Shown here: positions 9,332 through 17,900 of the stretch, in pieces
How positions within the stretch are numbered: the stretch's first letter is position 1
How the letters are laid out: each line of letters opens with the position of its first letter
NCBI RefSeq assembly: GCF_900114895.1
Contig: NZ_FOUO01000016.1
Location: forward strand, 1 to 53,378
Length of the DNA stretch: 53,378 bases
Reading direction: 5' to 3'
DNA from: Ectothiorhodospira mobilis
Lineage (GTDB): Bacteria > Pseudomonadota > Gammaproteobacteria > Ectothiorhodospirales > Ectothiorhodospiraceae
Position numbers and translations under genes: made by a program
The notes under the pieces: generated by a model
Told to the model about the DNA's origin: nothing
What the model saw: only the letters and a program-made list of their open reading frames with translations
Databases searched by the model: none

Positions 9332-11002
9332 TCAACGGCCCCAGATGGCACGCCGCTCCCTGCGGTAAAGGATCAGGCGCAGGGCGCCGTGCAGCAACAC
9401 CAGCAGCGAGACTCCCCCCACGGCCCACCAACCGGCGCGCTCGATCCACGGATGACGGTCCCGCCCGGGGATGTACACCCCCGGCAGATCCTCCAGCCGA
9501 CCGTCCTGACCATGACACTGGGCACAACCCAGGCTGTCCTCCGCCGGCGCCACCATATGGTTCACGGGCCAGTACATGCGGGTCTCCACGAAACCATATT
9601 CACCGCTGAAGCGCAGACCCTCATGGCCCGCCTCGCGGGCCGCCTCCACCCCCGCGGCCAGGGCCTGGTCCCAGTCGTACCCGGTCCAGAAGGCATCCTC
9701 CTCCGGCCCGAAGAGTTTGGCCGGAAGCAAGGTCTGGTGCACCTTGTCATAGGGCTGACGGCCCATCATGATCTTGAAGGGCCAGATCACGGACCCCTCC
9801 GCCCTGGGGGTGCCTTCGGGGACATTGATGTTCACGATCTGCGATGGGTTGATGGTCTCTTCCGGCAGGGTGTAGCGCATGTTGCCGTTGAACCAACGGT
9901 ATTCCGGAGGGTAGTCCTCGGCCCACTCCATGCTGCCCTTGTTGCCGTGGTAGATGACGCGGCCCTCTGCGTTGGTCTCCACCACGGGGTTGCCGTCCTC
10001 GTCCAGACGCCCGGCGGTGGACCAGTCCCAGAGGGTCTTGGTGGATAACCCGCCCCGGGCCAGCTCCGGCACATGGCAGGTCTGGCAGGCGATGAATTCC
10101 GCATGCCGGTTGAGCTTGTTGTGGATCCGGGGATCGTGGGGGGTGTGCCCGTGGCAGGACTCGCAGGACGGGCGCTCGTTCCTGCGCCCGGGGATGGCGA
10201 TACCCGCCTGGGGATCGGCATTGATGTGGTAACGGCTGGCATTCTGGCGGTGACCGCTGAACTCATGGCAGGTGGAGCAACTGAAATCCCCCCCCTGGGG
10301 CGACATGTGCACGTCCACGCTGCGGGGGGGATCCAGGAGGCTGCTGTCCAGGTCCCCATGCTTGACGGCATCCCCGCCCCCGCCCTCGAAATGGCAGGCG
10401 CCACAGGTCTCACGGCTGGTCTCACCCACGTTGCGGGCCACATGGTTCAGGTCCGGTGCCTGGATGAGTTCCCCCTGGAAGGTGCGGTCCTCCAGCGGAG
10501 GATGCCCCGCCCCGGTGGGGAACTTCACGTAGGTACCTGTCGTGTCGTGGCAGGCCAGGCAGTCCACATTCTCCTCCAGGGTGAAATCGTAGTCCGGCCC
10601 CTCCCAGCCATAGCCGGTGTGGCAGGAGGTGCAGCGGGGCTCGTTGCCCGGCACCATCAGGCACAGGTTATTGATGATGTTGCGCTTGCCCAGACGCTGG
10701 CCCGTTTCCGGCTGATGGTAATCCCAGGTCCAGTGGATGCTCTCCTGCACCTGGCGGGCCGCCTCGGTGTGGCATTTCAGACAGGCGCGGGTCACCTGCG
10801 GACCCGTTTCCAGGGGCACCTTCAGTTCCGCGAACTTATGGTGATCAGCGGTGGAATCCAGGCGGGAGGCGGGCACGGGGGGCCGGCCATCCTCCGTCGG
10901 CTCCCCGCCCCAGGTTTCGGCCTGCAGCCCGGGGGCGATCACCAGCAGGAGCAGACACAGGCCGGCGCGCATCAGCGATCGGGACACAACGGATACCCTC
11001 AT
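9332..11002 (-). CDS. Octahaem c-type cytochrome, tetrathionate reductase (OTR) family
   Basis: About 556 aa. Eight CxxCH haem motifs occur in order: CLKCH, CTSCH, CLACH, CGACH, CSTCH, CESCH, CQTCH, CAQCH. There is an N-terminal signal peptide (LCLLLLVIAPGLQA) and a C-terminal membrane anchor (WWAVGGVSLLVLLHGALRL), so the enzyme is periplasmic and tethered. Spacing resembles Shewanella octahaem tetrathionate reductase, which also reduces nitrite and hydroxylamine; the substrate here is unknown. The start is uncertain: ATG 11002 suits the predicted transcription start near 11035, but GTG 10987 has a better ribosome-binding site (GAGGG, 8 nt away). ATG 11035 has AAGGGG but coincides with the predicted start point. 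Confidence 0.88.
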   Translation of the reverse strand: MRVSVVSRSLMRAGLCLLLLVIAPGLQAETWGGEPTEDGRPPVPASRLDSTADHHKFAELKVPLETGPQVTRACLKCHTEAARQVQESIHWTWDYHQPETGQRLGKRNIINNLCLMVPGNEPRCTSCHTGYGWEGPDYDFTLEENVDCLACHDTTGTYVKFPTGAGHPPLEDRTFQGELIQAPDLNHVARNVGETSRETCGACHFEGGGGDAVKHGDLDSSLLDPPRSVDVHMSPQGGDFSCSTCHEFSGHRQNASRYHINADPQAGIAIPGRRNERPSCESCHGHTPHDPRIHNKLNRHAEFIACQTCHVPELARGGLSTKTLWDWSTAGRLDEDGNPVVETNAEGRVIYHGNKGSMEWAEDYPPEYRWFNGNMRYTLPEETINPSQIVNINVPEGTPRAEGSVIWPFKIMMGRQPYDKVHQTLLPAKLFGPEEDAFWTGYDWDQALAAGVEAAREAGHEGLRFSGEYGFVETRMYWPVNHMVAPAEDSLGCAQCHGQDGRLEDLPGVYIPGRDRHPWIERAGWWAVGGVSLLVLLHGALRLILYRRERRAIWGR

Positions 11003-11042
11003 GCTGTGTGGAGGAGACGGGATCCGGATGATCATCGTCCCC

Positions 11043-11048
11043 TTATAA
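11043..11048 (-). promoter_or_regulatory. Putative -10 box of the octahaem cytochrome operon
   Basis: TTATAA lies within CCTTATAAGG. Its centre is 31 bp from the centre of the FNR box at 11070-11083, the spacing of a class-II FNR-activated promoter. Transcription would start near 11035. Confidence 0.55.
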
Positions 11049-11069
11049 GGGATCACCGGGGGCGGAGAC

Positions 11070-11083
11070 ATGATGGGGATCAA
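11070..11083 (-). promoter_or_regulatory. FNR/Anr box upstream of octahaem cytochrome gene
   Basis: On the minus strand the site is TTGATCCCCATCAT, matching TTGAT-N4-ATCAA at nine of ten positions. It is centred at about -41.5 relative to a start point set by the -10 box at 11043-11048. An fnr gene whose product keeps the cluster cysteines and recognition helix is in this window at 50522. Low-oxygen activation of the cytochrome pair is therefore likely. Confidence 0.7.
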
Positions 11084-11115
11084 GCCCGATCCCGGAACAT
11101 GCCCTCACTGGGCAC

Positions 11116-11144
11116 TTCACGCCGCAATCCAGGGACCGTATAGT
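11116..11144 (+). promoter_or_regulatory. Putative sigma-70 promoter of comM
   Basis: TTCACG at 11116-11121 and TATAGT at 11139-11144 are separated by exactly 17 bp. The leader to the comM ATG at 11185 would be about 35 nt. It is divergent from the FNR-type promoter of the cytochrome operon. Confidence 0.5.
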
Positions 11145-11184
11145 CGGGAGGCGAACAGGGACGCCCACCGGAAACGGAACCTCC

Positions 11185-12708
11185 ATGGACCTCGCCGTCG
11201 TCGTCAGCCGCGCGCAGCTGGGCATCCAGGCCCCGCCGGTACACATCGAAGTCCACCTGGCCAACGGCCTGCCGGGGGTCAATATCGTCGGCCTGCCGGA
11301 GACCGCCGTGAAGGAGAGCCGGGACCGGGTCAAGGCCGCCCTCACCACCAGCGGCTTCCAATATCCCGCCCGGCGCATCACCGTCAACCTGGCCCCGGCG
11401 GACCTGCCCAAGGAGGGCGGACGCTTTGACCTGGGCATCGCCCTGGGCATCCTGGCGGCCTCGGGCCAGATCCCGGCGGCCGCACTGGAGGGCATGGAAT
11501 TTTTGGGGGAGCTGGGCCTCACCGGCGCCCTGCGCCCCGTCGGCGGGGTCCTGCCGGCGTCCATGGCGTCCGCCCGGGACGATCGCGCCCTGGTGCTGGC
11601 CCGGGAGGATGCCGACGAGGCGGCCCTGGTGAACGGGGCCCGCATCCTCCCGGCGGGGCACCTGCTGGAGGTCTGCGCCCATCTCCATGGCCAGACCGCC
11701 CTGGCCCCCCATGCCGGCCGCGGCCCCGGTGACGCCCCAGGTCCCGAGCCCCCCGACCTGGTGGACGTGCGCGGCCAGCCCCAGGGCCGCCGCGCCCTGG
11801 AAGCGGCGGCCAGCGGGGGACATCACCTGCTGATGATCGGCCCCCCAGGCACCGGCAAGACCCTGCTGGCCAGCCGCCTGCCGGGACTGCTGCCCCCCAT
11901 GGCAGAGACGGAGGCCCTGGAGACGGCAGCCCTGCACGCCATCGGCGGCCTGGGGATCGACCCCGGGCGCTGGCGCATGCGCCCCTTCCGCGCCCCGCAC
12001 CACACCGCCTCCGGCGTGGCCCTGGTGGGCGGTGGCGCCCGACCGCGCCCCGGGGAGATCTCCCTGGCCCACAACGGCGTGCTCTTTTTGGACGAACTCA
12101 CGGAGTTCGACCGCCGCACCCTGGACGTGCTGCGCGAGCCCCTGGAGACCGGCCGCATCACCATCTCCCGCGCGGCGCACCAGGCGGAATTCCCCGCCCG
12201 CTTCCAGCTGGTGGCGGCCATGAACCCCTGCCCCCAGGGCTACGACTGCGACCTGGGGCCCCGTTGCCGGTGCACGCCGGAACAGCGCCGCCGCCACCGG
12301 GGACGGATCTCGGCGCCGCTGCTGGACCGCATCGACCTGTGCATCGAGATGCCACGGCTGCCCCGGGAGGTGCTCATGGGCAACGCCCCGACCCCGGAAT
12401 CCAGCGCGGCGGTGCGGGAACGGGTGGCCCGCTGCCGCGCCCTGCAGATGGAACGCCAGGGGACACTCAACGCCGCCCTCCCGGGCCGCGAACTGGAACG
12501 CCTGGCCCCCCTGAAACCGGCGGAGCGGGGCCTCCTAGAGGCCGCCATGGACCGCTTCCGGCTCTCCGCCCGCTCCTACCACCGCATCCTGCGGGTGGCC
12601 CGCACCCTGGCGGACATGGCCGGGCGCGAGGCCATCGCCCGGGAGGACCTCATGGAGGCCCTGGGCTACCGCGCCATGGACCGCTGGCGGGAGCGGGACG
12701 GCGGCTGA
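11185..12708 (+). CDS. comM: YifB/ComM family Mg-chelatase-like AAA+ ATPase
   Basis: 507 aa. In naturally competent bacteria ComM is a hexameric helicase that aids branch migration during integration of incoming DNA. The N-terminal ChlI-like domain begins with VEVHLANGLP-type sequence and GLPETAVKESRDRVKAA. Walker A is GPPGTGKTLL near residue 220, Walker B is VLFLDELTEF, and a cysteine cluster CPQGYDCDLGPRCRC lies in the C-terminal half, all standard for the family. Its link to ubiK/glnK/amtB is conserved but here interrupted by the cytochrome genes. A type IV pilus retraction system is encoded 22 kb away, which fits DNA uptake without proving it. Confidence 0.94.
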   Translation: MDLAVVVSRAQLGIQAPPVHIEVHLANGLPGVNIVGLPETAVKESRDRVKAALTTSGFQYPARRITVNLAPADLPKEGGRFDLGIALGILAASGQIPAAALEGMEFLGELGLTGALRPVGGVLPASMASARDDRALVLAREDADEAALVNGARILPAGHLLEVCAHLHGQTALAPHAGRGPGDAPGPEPPDLVDVRGQPQGRRALEAAASGGHHLLMIGPPGTGKTLLASRLPGLLPPMAETEALETAALHAIGGLGIDPGRWRMRPFRAPHHTASGVALVGGGARPRPGEISLAHNGVLFLDELTEFDRRTLDVLREPLETGRITISRAAHQAEFPARFQLVAAMNPCPQGYDCDLGPRCRCTPEQRRRHRGRISAPLLDRIDLCIEMPRLPREVLMGNAPTPESSAAVRERVARCRALQMERQGTLNAALPGRELERLAPLKPAERGLLEAAMDRFRLSARSYHRILRVARTLADMAGREAIAREDLMEALGYRAMDRWRERDGG

Positions 12709-12781
12709 TGCCCGGGGGACTTGCGGCATGGCCCCGGGCGCAGGAAACTGCCCGGCCGAAGCCAACCGCCACCGAATCCCC

Positions 12782-13528
12782 ATGCGCATCCCCCGCTGCT
12801 TCCTGCCCCATACCCTCAAGCCGGGCGAAGAGATCCCCCTGGACGAGCGCGCCCACCGCCACGTGGTCCAGGTGCTGCGGCTCCGGCCCGGCGCCCCCCT
12901 GGTGCTGTTCAACGGCGAGGGCGGGGAATACGAGGCCACCCTGTGCGCGGCCGGGCGCCGGGACTCCCGGGTGCGGGTGGAACGTCACCACCCCAGGGAC
13001 ACCCGCCCCGCCCTGCCGGTGACCCTGGTGCAGGGTCTGGCCAAGGGGGACCGCATGGACTACAGCCTGCAAAAGGCCACGGAACTGGGGGTAACGCGGA
13101 TCCAGCCGGTGATCACCCGGCGCAGCGTCACCAGTGACGACCCCCGGCGCCTGGAGAAACGCACGGCCCACTGGCGCGGCGTGGTCCTCAGCGCCTGCGA
13201 ACAGAGCGGGCGCAACGACCTGCCGACGGTGGCAGAGCCGATGCCCCTGGCCCGCTGGCTGGAGGGGCAGGATGCGGCCGCAGAGGATTCCCTGCACATC
13301 GTCCTCTCCCCCGAGGCCCCCACCGGCCTGCGGGGACTGCACCCCCGGCCCACGGCGGTGACCCTGCTCATCGGCCCGGAAGGGGGACTGGAAGAGGCGG
13401 AGATCGGACAGGCGGTGCACACCGGCTTCACCCCGGTGCGCCTGGGCCCCCGGGTGCTGCGCACGGAAACCGCCGGCGTGGCCGCCCTGGCCGTGATCCA
13501 GGCCCTGTGGGGGGACCTGGGGGATTAG
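12782..13528 (+). CDS. rsmE: 16S rRNA (uracil-1498-N3)-methyltransferase
   Basis: RsmE methylates U1498 in the decoding region of 16S rRNA. 248 aa with an N-terminal PUA-like domain (HVVQVLRLRPG) and a C-terminal SPOUT knot: QGLAKGDRMDYSLQKATELG, LLIGPEGGLEEAEI and LGPRVLRTETAG are the family motifs. The ATG at 12782 gives MRIPRCFLP, the usual start; an upstream ATG at 12728 adds unrelated residues. Its TAG stop overlaps the TAA stop of the convergent NYN gene by two bases, leaving no room for a terminator. Confidence 0.95.
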   Translation: MRIPRCFLPHTLKPGEEIPLDERAHRHVVQVLRLRPGAPLVLFNGEGGEYEATLCAAGRRDSRVRVERHHPRDTRPALPVTLVQGLAKGDRMDYSLQKATELGVTRIQPVITRRSVTSDDPRRLEKRTAHWRGVVLSACEQSGRNDLPTVAEPMPLARWLEGQDAAAEDSLHIVLSPEAPTGLRGLHPRPTAVTLLIGPEGGLEEAEIGQAVHTGFTPVRLGPRVLRTETAGVAALAVIQALWGDLGD

Positions 13529-14280
13529 GGGCGAGGACAGACGCTCCTGAGCCCATCGACGTGCTCGTACAGATCCGGACGGATGGTGGCCCACATGGGA
13601 TCGAGGATGAAATCGATTCCCTCCCTGCGCGCAAGCTTGGCGGCGGGAACGAAATCCGCGTCACCGGAGATGAGCACGATCTGATTGACCTGTCTCTTGT
13701 AGGCAAGGGCGGCAATGTCCAGCCCCAACCGCATATCCACGCCTTTTTGGCGTAGATCGAGGCAAAAATCCTCATCCGAGATCTCTTCCCAATGGCGCCG
13801 GCCGTTGGCCAGTTCCTTGACCACGCTCCGTTTGAGTTGCCAATGCACGGACTGGGTCGGGATCTCCCCAAGACGTAGGGCGATCTTGCGCTGGCCACGG
13901 AGTTCTTCATGGAAGGCGATACGCCATTGCGCGGTGGCTGATCGACTGAAATCGACTGCATCCTTGCGTATGGGGGTATGCCCCTTCCATGCGACGGGCG
14001 GGGCATCGTAGACGAAGACCCGATACAGCCGGGCGATACGGTGCCGCGAGTTGCCATCATTGAGATGGTCCAGCGCAATGGAGTGCAGTCGCCGCGCCGC
14101 CTCCTGAGGGGATTGATCACCAAAGATCCTGCGCGCCCGCTTCAGATAGAAGGCGGCGTCGACGAGGATGGCGGAAACCGTGGGACTGGCATGGCGCAGA
14201 AAAAAGAAGCTTCTGGGCTCGGCCATCCCTGGATGGGTGAGGGATGACGTACTGCCAGAAGCGGATGATTTTTCGACCAT
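13525..14280 (-). CDS. NYN (PIN-like) domain protein, LabA/DUF88 type
   Basis: 251 aa. The acidic motifs of NYN ribonuclease-like domains are visible: AILVDAAFYL (first Asp) near residue 40, GVDMRLGLDIAALA, and ISGDADFVPAAKLA with paired Asp. Such domains bind a metal ion and are predicted or shown to cleave RNA. A central basic region (RGQRKIALRLGEIP) could bind nucleic acid. ATG 14280 is preceded by AAAAAGGAG at 7 nt, a strong ribosome-binding site, so it is preferred over ATG 14226 despite the low-complexity Ser/Thr-rich start. It lies alone between rsmE and the chemosensory operon, with repeat copy 2 upstream. Its target is unknown. Confidence 0.85.
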   Translation of the reverse strand: MVEKSSASGSTSSLTHPGMAEPRSFFFLRHASPTVSAILVDAAFYLKRARRIFGDQSPQEAARRLHSIALDHLNDGNSRHRIARLYRVFVYDAPPVAWKGHTPIRKDAVDFSRSATAQWRIAFHEELRGQRKIALRLGEIPTQSVHWQLKRSVVKELANGRRHWEEISDEDFCLDLRQKGVDMRLGLDIAALAYKRQVNQIVLISGDADFVPAAKLARREGIDFILDPMWATIRPDLYEHVDGLRSVCPRP

Positions 14281-14327
14281 AGACAAACTCCTTTTTACAG
14301 TCAAGCTCCATAGGGACAACGGCACAA

Positions 14328-14433
14328 GGCCCGGGGCGGGCTTCCCGCAAGCGGTGTGCGCCGCAGGGAGGCGGCGCGCAAGCCTCCGGGGAGGGATGCA
14401 CGGCGGCCGCTGGAGGGAAGAGCGCCCCGGGCC
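14328..14433. repeat. Structured dispersed repeat, copy 2
   Basis: Arms 14328-14354 and 14407-14433 pair at 23 of 27 positions. The core 14353-14410 is 54/58 identical to copy 1 (8211-8268), including a now perfect GCGCCGC/GCGGCGC stem and CCTC/GAGG stem. The arm sequences are unrelated to those of copy 1. It fills the gap between the end of the CheW-like gene and the ribosome-binding site of the NYN gene. Confidence 0.8.
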
Positions 14434-14448
14434 TCCCTGCAAAGCCCC

Positions 14449-14916
14449 TCAGAGCCTCTCCAGCACCTCCCGCAGCCGGCCCTCGATGCGCTCGAAGGCG
14501 GGGATGATGCACAGCACACCGCTGGCACGCACGCGGGCGGCCACCTCCGGCGGATCCTCCTCCCGCAGGGACTCGGTCTCCAGATCCCCGGGGGTGAGGT
14601 GCACCGGATGGGGGATCCCCCGCACCTGCAGACCGTAGTATTCCAGACCGGTATGCCGCTCCACGCCGTGCATCACCACGAAACGGTTGACCCGGGTCTG
14701 ACGCTCCGGGGGCACCCCCAGCAGGGTGTCCAGGGAGACGATGGGCACTTGGGCCTGCCGCCACTCGAACACCCCGCGCATCCAGGCCGGGGCCCCCGGC
14801 ACCTCCCGCACCACCTGCTGCGTCACCACCTCCACGGCGGCGGACTGGGGCAGCAGCAGGTTCTGCTCCTGCAAGGCGATGATGAAGGCGTTGACGCTGC
14901 GCACCTGCTCAGTCAC
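14449..14916 (-). CDS. CheW-domain protein (ChpC-like)
   Basis: 155-aa CheW-type adaptor, the last gene of the Pil-Chp-like operon. The CheW fold is recognisable in LLLPQSAAVEVV, GVFEWRQAQVPIVSLDTLLG and the C-terminal CIIPAFERIEGRLREVLERL. The start is GTG at 14916, preceded by GGGGGAGGGGG and overlapping the chpA stop (GTGACTGA), which implies translational coupling. In Pseudomonas aeruginosa a second CheW, ChpC, follows chpA (after chpB); the position here suggests the same role of linking receptor and kinase. Confidence 0.85.
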   Translation of the reverse strand: MTEQVRSVNAFIIALQEQNLLLPQSAAVEVVTQQVVREVPGAPAWMRGVFEWRQAQVPIVSLDTLLGVPPERQTRVNRFVVMHGVERHTGLEYYGLQVRGIPHPVHLTPGDLETESLREEDPPEVAARVRASGVLCIIPAFERIEGRLREVLERL

Positions 14917-17900
14917 GGGCCCCCTCCCCCTGCAACAAGGCACGGATATGGGCCAGCAGGTCCGCCTCCTGATAGGGCTTGCCGATGTAGCGGTCCACGC
15001 CGATCTCCTCGGCGCGGCGGCGGTGCTTCTCGCCGCTACGGGAGGTGATCATGATGATGGGCACGCCCTGCAGCCGGGGATCGTTGCGCACATGGGCCGC
15101 CAGCTCGAAACCGTCCATGCGCGGCATCTCGATATCCAGCAGGATCAGATCCGGCACCGTCTCCTGCAGCAGGGCCAGGGCATCGAGACCGTCCTTGGCC
15201 GTCAGCGCATGGAAGTCATGGCGCTCCAGCAGCCGGGCCGTCACCTTGCGGATGGTGATGGAATCGTCCACCACCAGGACCGTGGCGCGGCCCGCCTCCG
15301 CCCCGCCGGCCTCCTCCCCTTCGGCATGGTAGGCCAGCTGCACCCCGGCCCCCGCCCGCACCAGGGCGGGGATGTCCAGGATCATCACCACCCGGCCGTC
15401 GCCGAGGATGGTGGCCCCGGAGATCCCCTTCACCTTCGCCACCTGCGGCCCCACCGACTTGATGACCACCTCGCGGCTGCCCATGAGGGCATCCACCTGC
15501 AGGGCGATGCGGGCGTTCCCGGAACGCACCAGCAGCACCGGGAGCATGGCATCGGGGACCTCCAGGCGCGGCTGGGCCACATCCAGCAGGGCCCCCAGGT
15601 GCTTCACCTCGTAGTCGTTCCCGGCGTAGGTGTAGCGGGGATCCCCGCCGGCATACATGCCCGCCAGCTCCCCGGCACGCACACGCACGATCCCCTCGAT
15701 ACTGGACAGGGGCACGGCATAGAGCTCCTCCCCCGTCTGTACCAGCAGGGCCTGGCTGATGGCCAGGGTGAACGGCAGACGCACCGTGAAGGTGGTCCCC
15801 CGACCTTGGGTGCTGTCGATGGAGAGGACCCCGCCCAACTGCTTGATCTCACTGTTAACCACGTCCATGCCCACACCGCGGCCGGAGATCTGGTTCACCC
15901 GCTCGGCGGTGGAGAACCCGGACTCCAGGATGTACTGCATGAGTTCGTGATCGGTGAGGACCTCGGCATCCGGGGCCAGACCCAGGCGGGCCACCTTCTC
16001 CCGCACCCGCTCCAGGGGGATGCCGGCCCCGTCGTCGGTCACCTGCAGCACCACCTCCGCCCCCTCGCGGACGATGCGCATGCGGATATGCCCGATCTCC
16101 GGTTTGTCCGCCGCCCGGCGCTGGTCCGGGGGCTCGATGCCATGGGCGATGGCGTTGCGCAGCATGTGCTCCAGGGGGGGCAGCATGCGCTCCAGCACGG
16201 AGCGGTCCAATTCGCTGTCCTCCCCCTCCACCTCCAGTTCCACCCGCCGGTCCAGCTCCGTGGCGGTCTGGCGCACCACCCGCCGCAACCGCGGCACCAT
16301 GGTGGCGAACTGCACCATGCGGGTGTGCATGAGCCCCTCCTGGAGCTCGGTGGAGACCCGGCTCTGCTGCTGCAGCAGGGTCTCGGCATCCCGCAGCTGG
16401 TTGTAGAGCAGCTCGTGGATGCTGGCCAGGTCGTTGACGCTCTCGGCCAGGGCGCGGGAGTACTGCTGGATGTTGGAATAGCGGTCCAGCTCCAGCGGAT
16501 CGAACTCCTCTTCCCCGCCGTCCTGGGGTGCCTGGCGTTCATCCTGATGGCGATGGATGATCTGGGCCTCGGTCTCCATCTCCAGCCGGCGCAGCTGATC
16601 CCGCAGGCGGGCGATGGTCTGCTCCAACTCCCCCAGGTTGAAGCCGAAGCCGGTGATCTCCTGCTCCATGCGGGCGTGGTAGATATTCACCTCGCCGGCG
16701 TGGTTTACCAGATCGTCCAGCACATCCGAGCGTACCCGCACCATCTCCTGGGGCGCGGGGCGCGCCGCCGGTTGCACCTCTTCCGCGCTGCGGGGTGGCG
16801 GTGACGGTTCGACACCCGGGGTGGATTGCGCCTCCGGCCCCGCCTCGGCTTGCGCAGCGTCCATCGGGGCCGCATCCGCAGGGGGCGCAACCGGCCGCTC
16901 CGGCTCCGGTGAGGGGCCGGGGGCGGGCCCAGGCACCGGGGATCCTTCGCCGTCCCCGCTGCGGATCGCGTGCAGATGGCGCACCAGGGACGGATCGGCG
17001 GGGATGGCCGCACCGCGGCGGGCACAGTCCACCATCTGGGTGAGCCGGTCCAGACCCGCCTGCACCGGGGTGAGCATCTCCTTGTGGGGACGCTTCTGCC
17101 CTTCGGAGAGGGCGATCATCAGGCTCTCCAGGGCGTGGCTCAGGTCGGCGATGGGGGTGAGGGCCGCCATGCGCGCGCCCCCCTTGAGGGTGTGCAGCTG
17201 GCGCTGGAAGGCATGGACCACCTCCCGATCGTCCAGATCCTCCCCCCAGGACTGCAGGCTGGTGTCCATCGCGTCCAGCAGATCGCTGGCCTCCTCCAGG
17301 AAGATCTCCAACAGCTCCGGATCCGGGGCCTCCTCCGGTTGCCCTGCCTCTGCCGCCGCCGCGTTCTCCATCGCCGAATCCGTCGGCTCCCCTGGCTCCA
17401 TTGCCGCCCCGGCCACCGCCTCCACCACCGGGGTGGCGTCGGCCTCCGGTGCCGCCCCCCCCTCGTCCTGTACCGGAGCTTCGGCTTCCTCCTGGGCCGC
17501 CGCCTCCTGCAGCCGCCGGAACCGGGCCTCCAACTCCGGGGCCTGGGGCACTTCGCTGCCCGGGGCCTCCAGGGCGGCCAGCACCGCGCGGACATGGGCC
17601 GCCAGGTCCTCCAGGGCCGAGATCCCCGGGGCGTCCACCCGGTACGGGTGGTGTTCCGCGCAGGCCTGCAGGTAGCCCTCGCAGGCCTTGCAGACCTGTG
17701 CCGTCTCCGGGACACCGGCGGTACGGGCGCTGCCGTTGAGGGTGTGCATGGCGCGCTGCAGTTCCGGGGTGACCCGCAGACCACCGGGGTCATCCCGGGC
17801 GGCGGCCAGGGCCGCGTCCAGGACCTGCAGATGCTGCAGGGTCTCGCCGCGATAGATGTCCAGCAACACCGGATCCAGCCGGCCCTGGGCCGTCTCAGCG

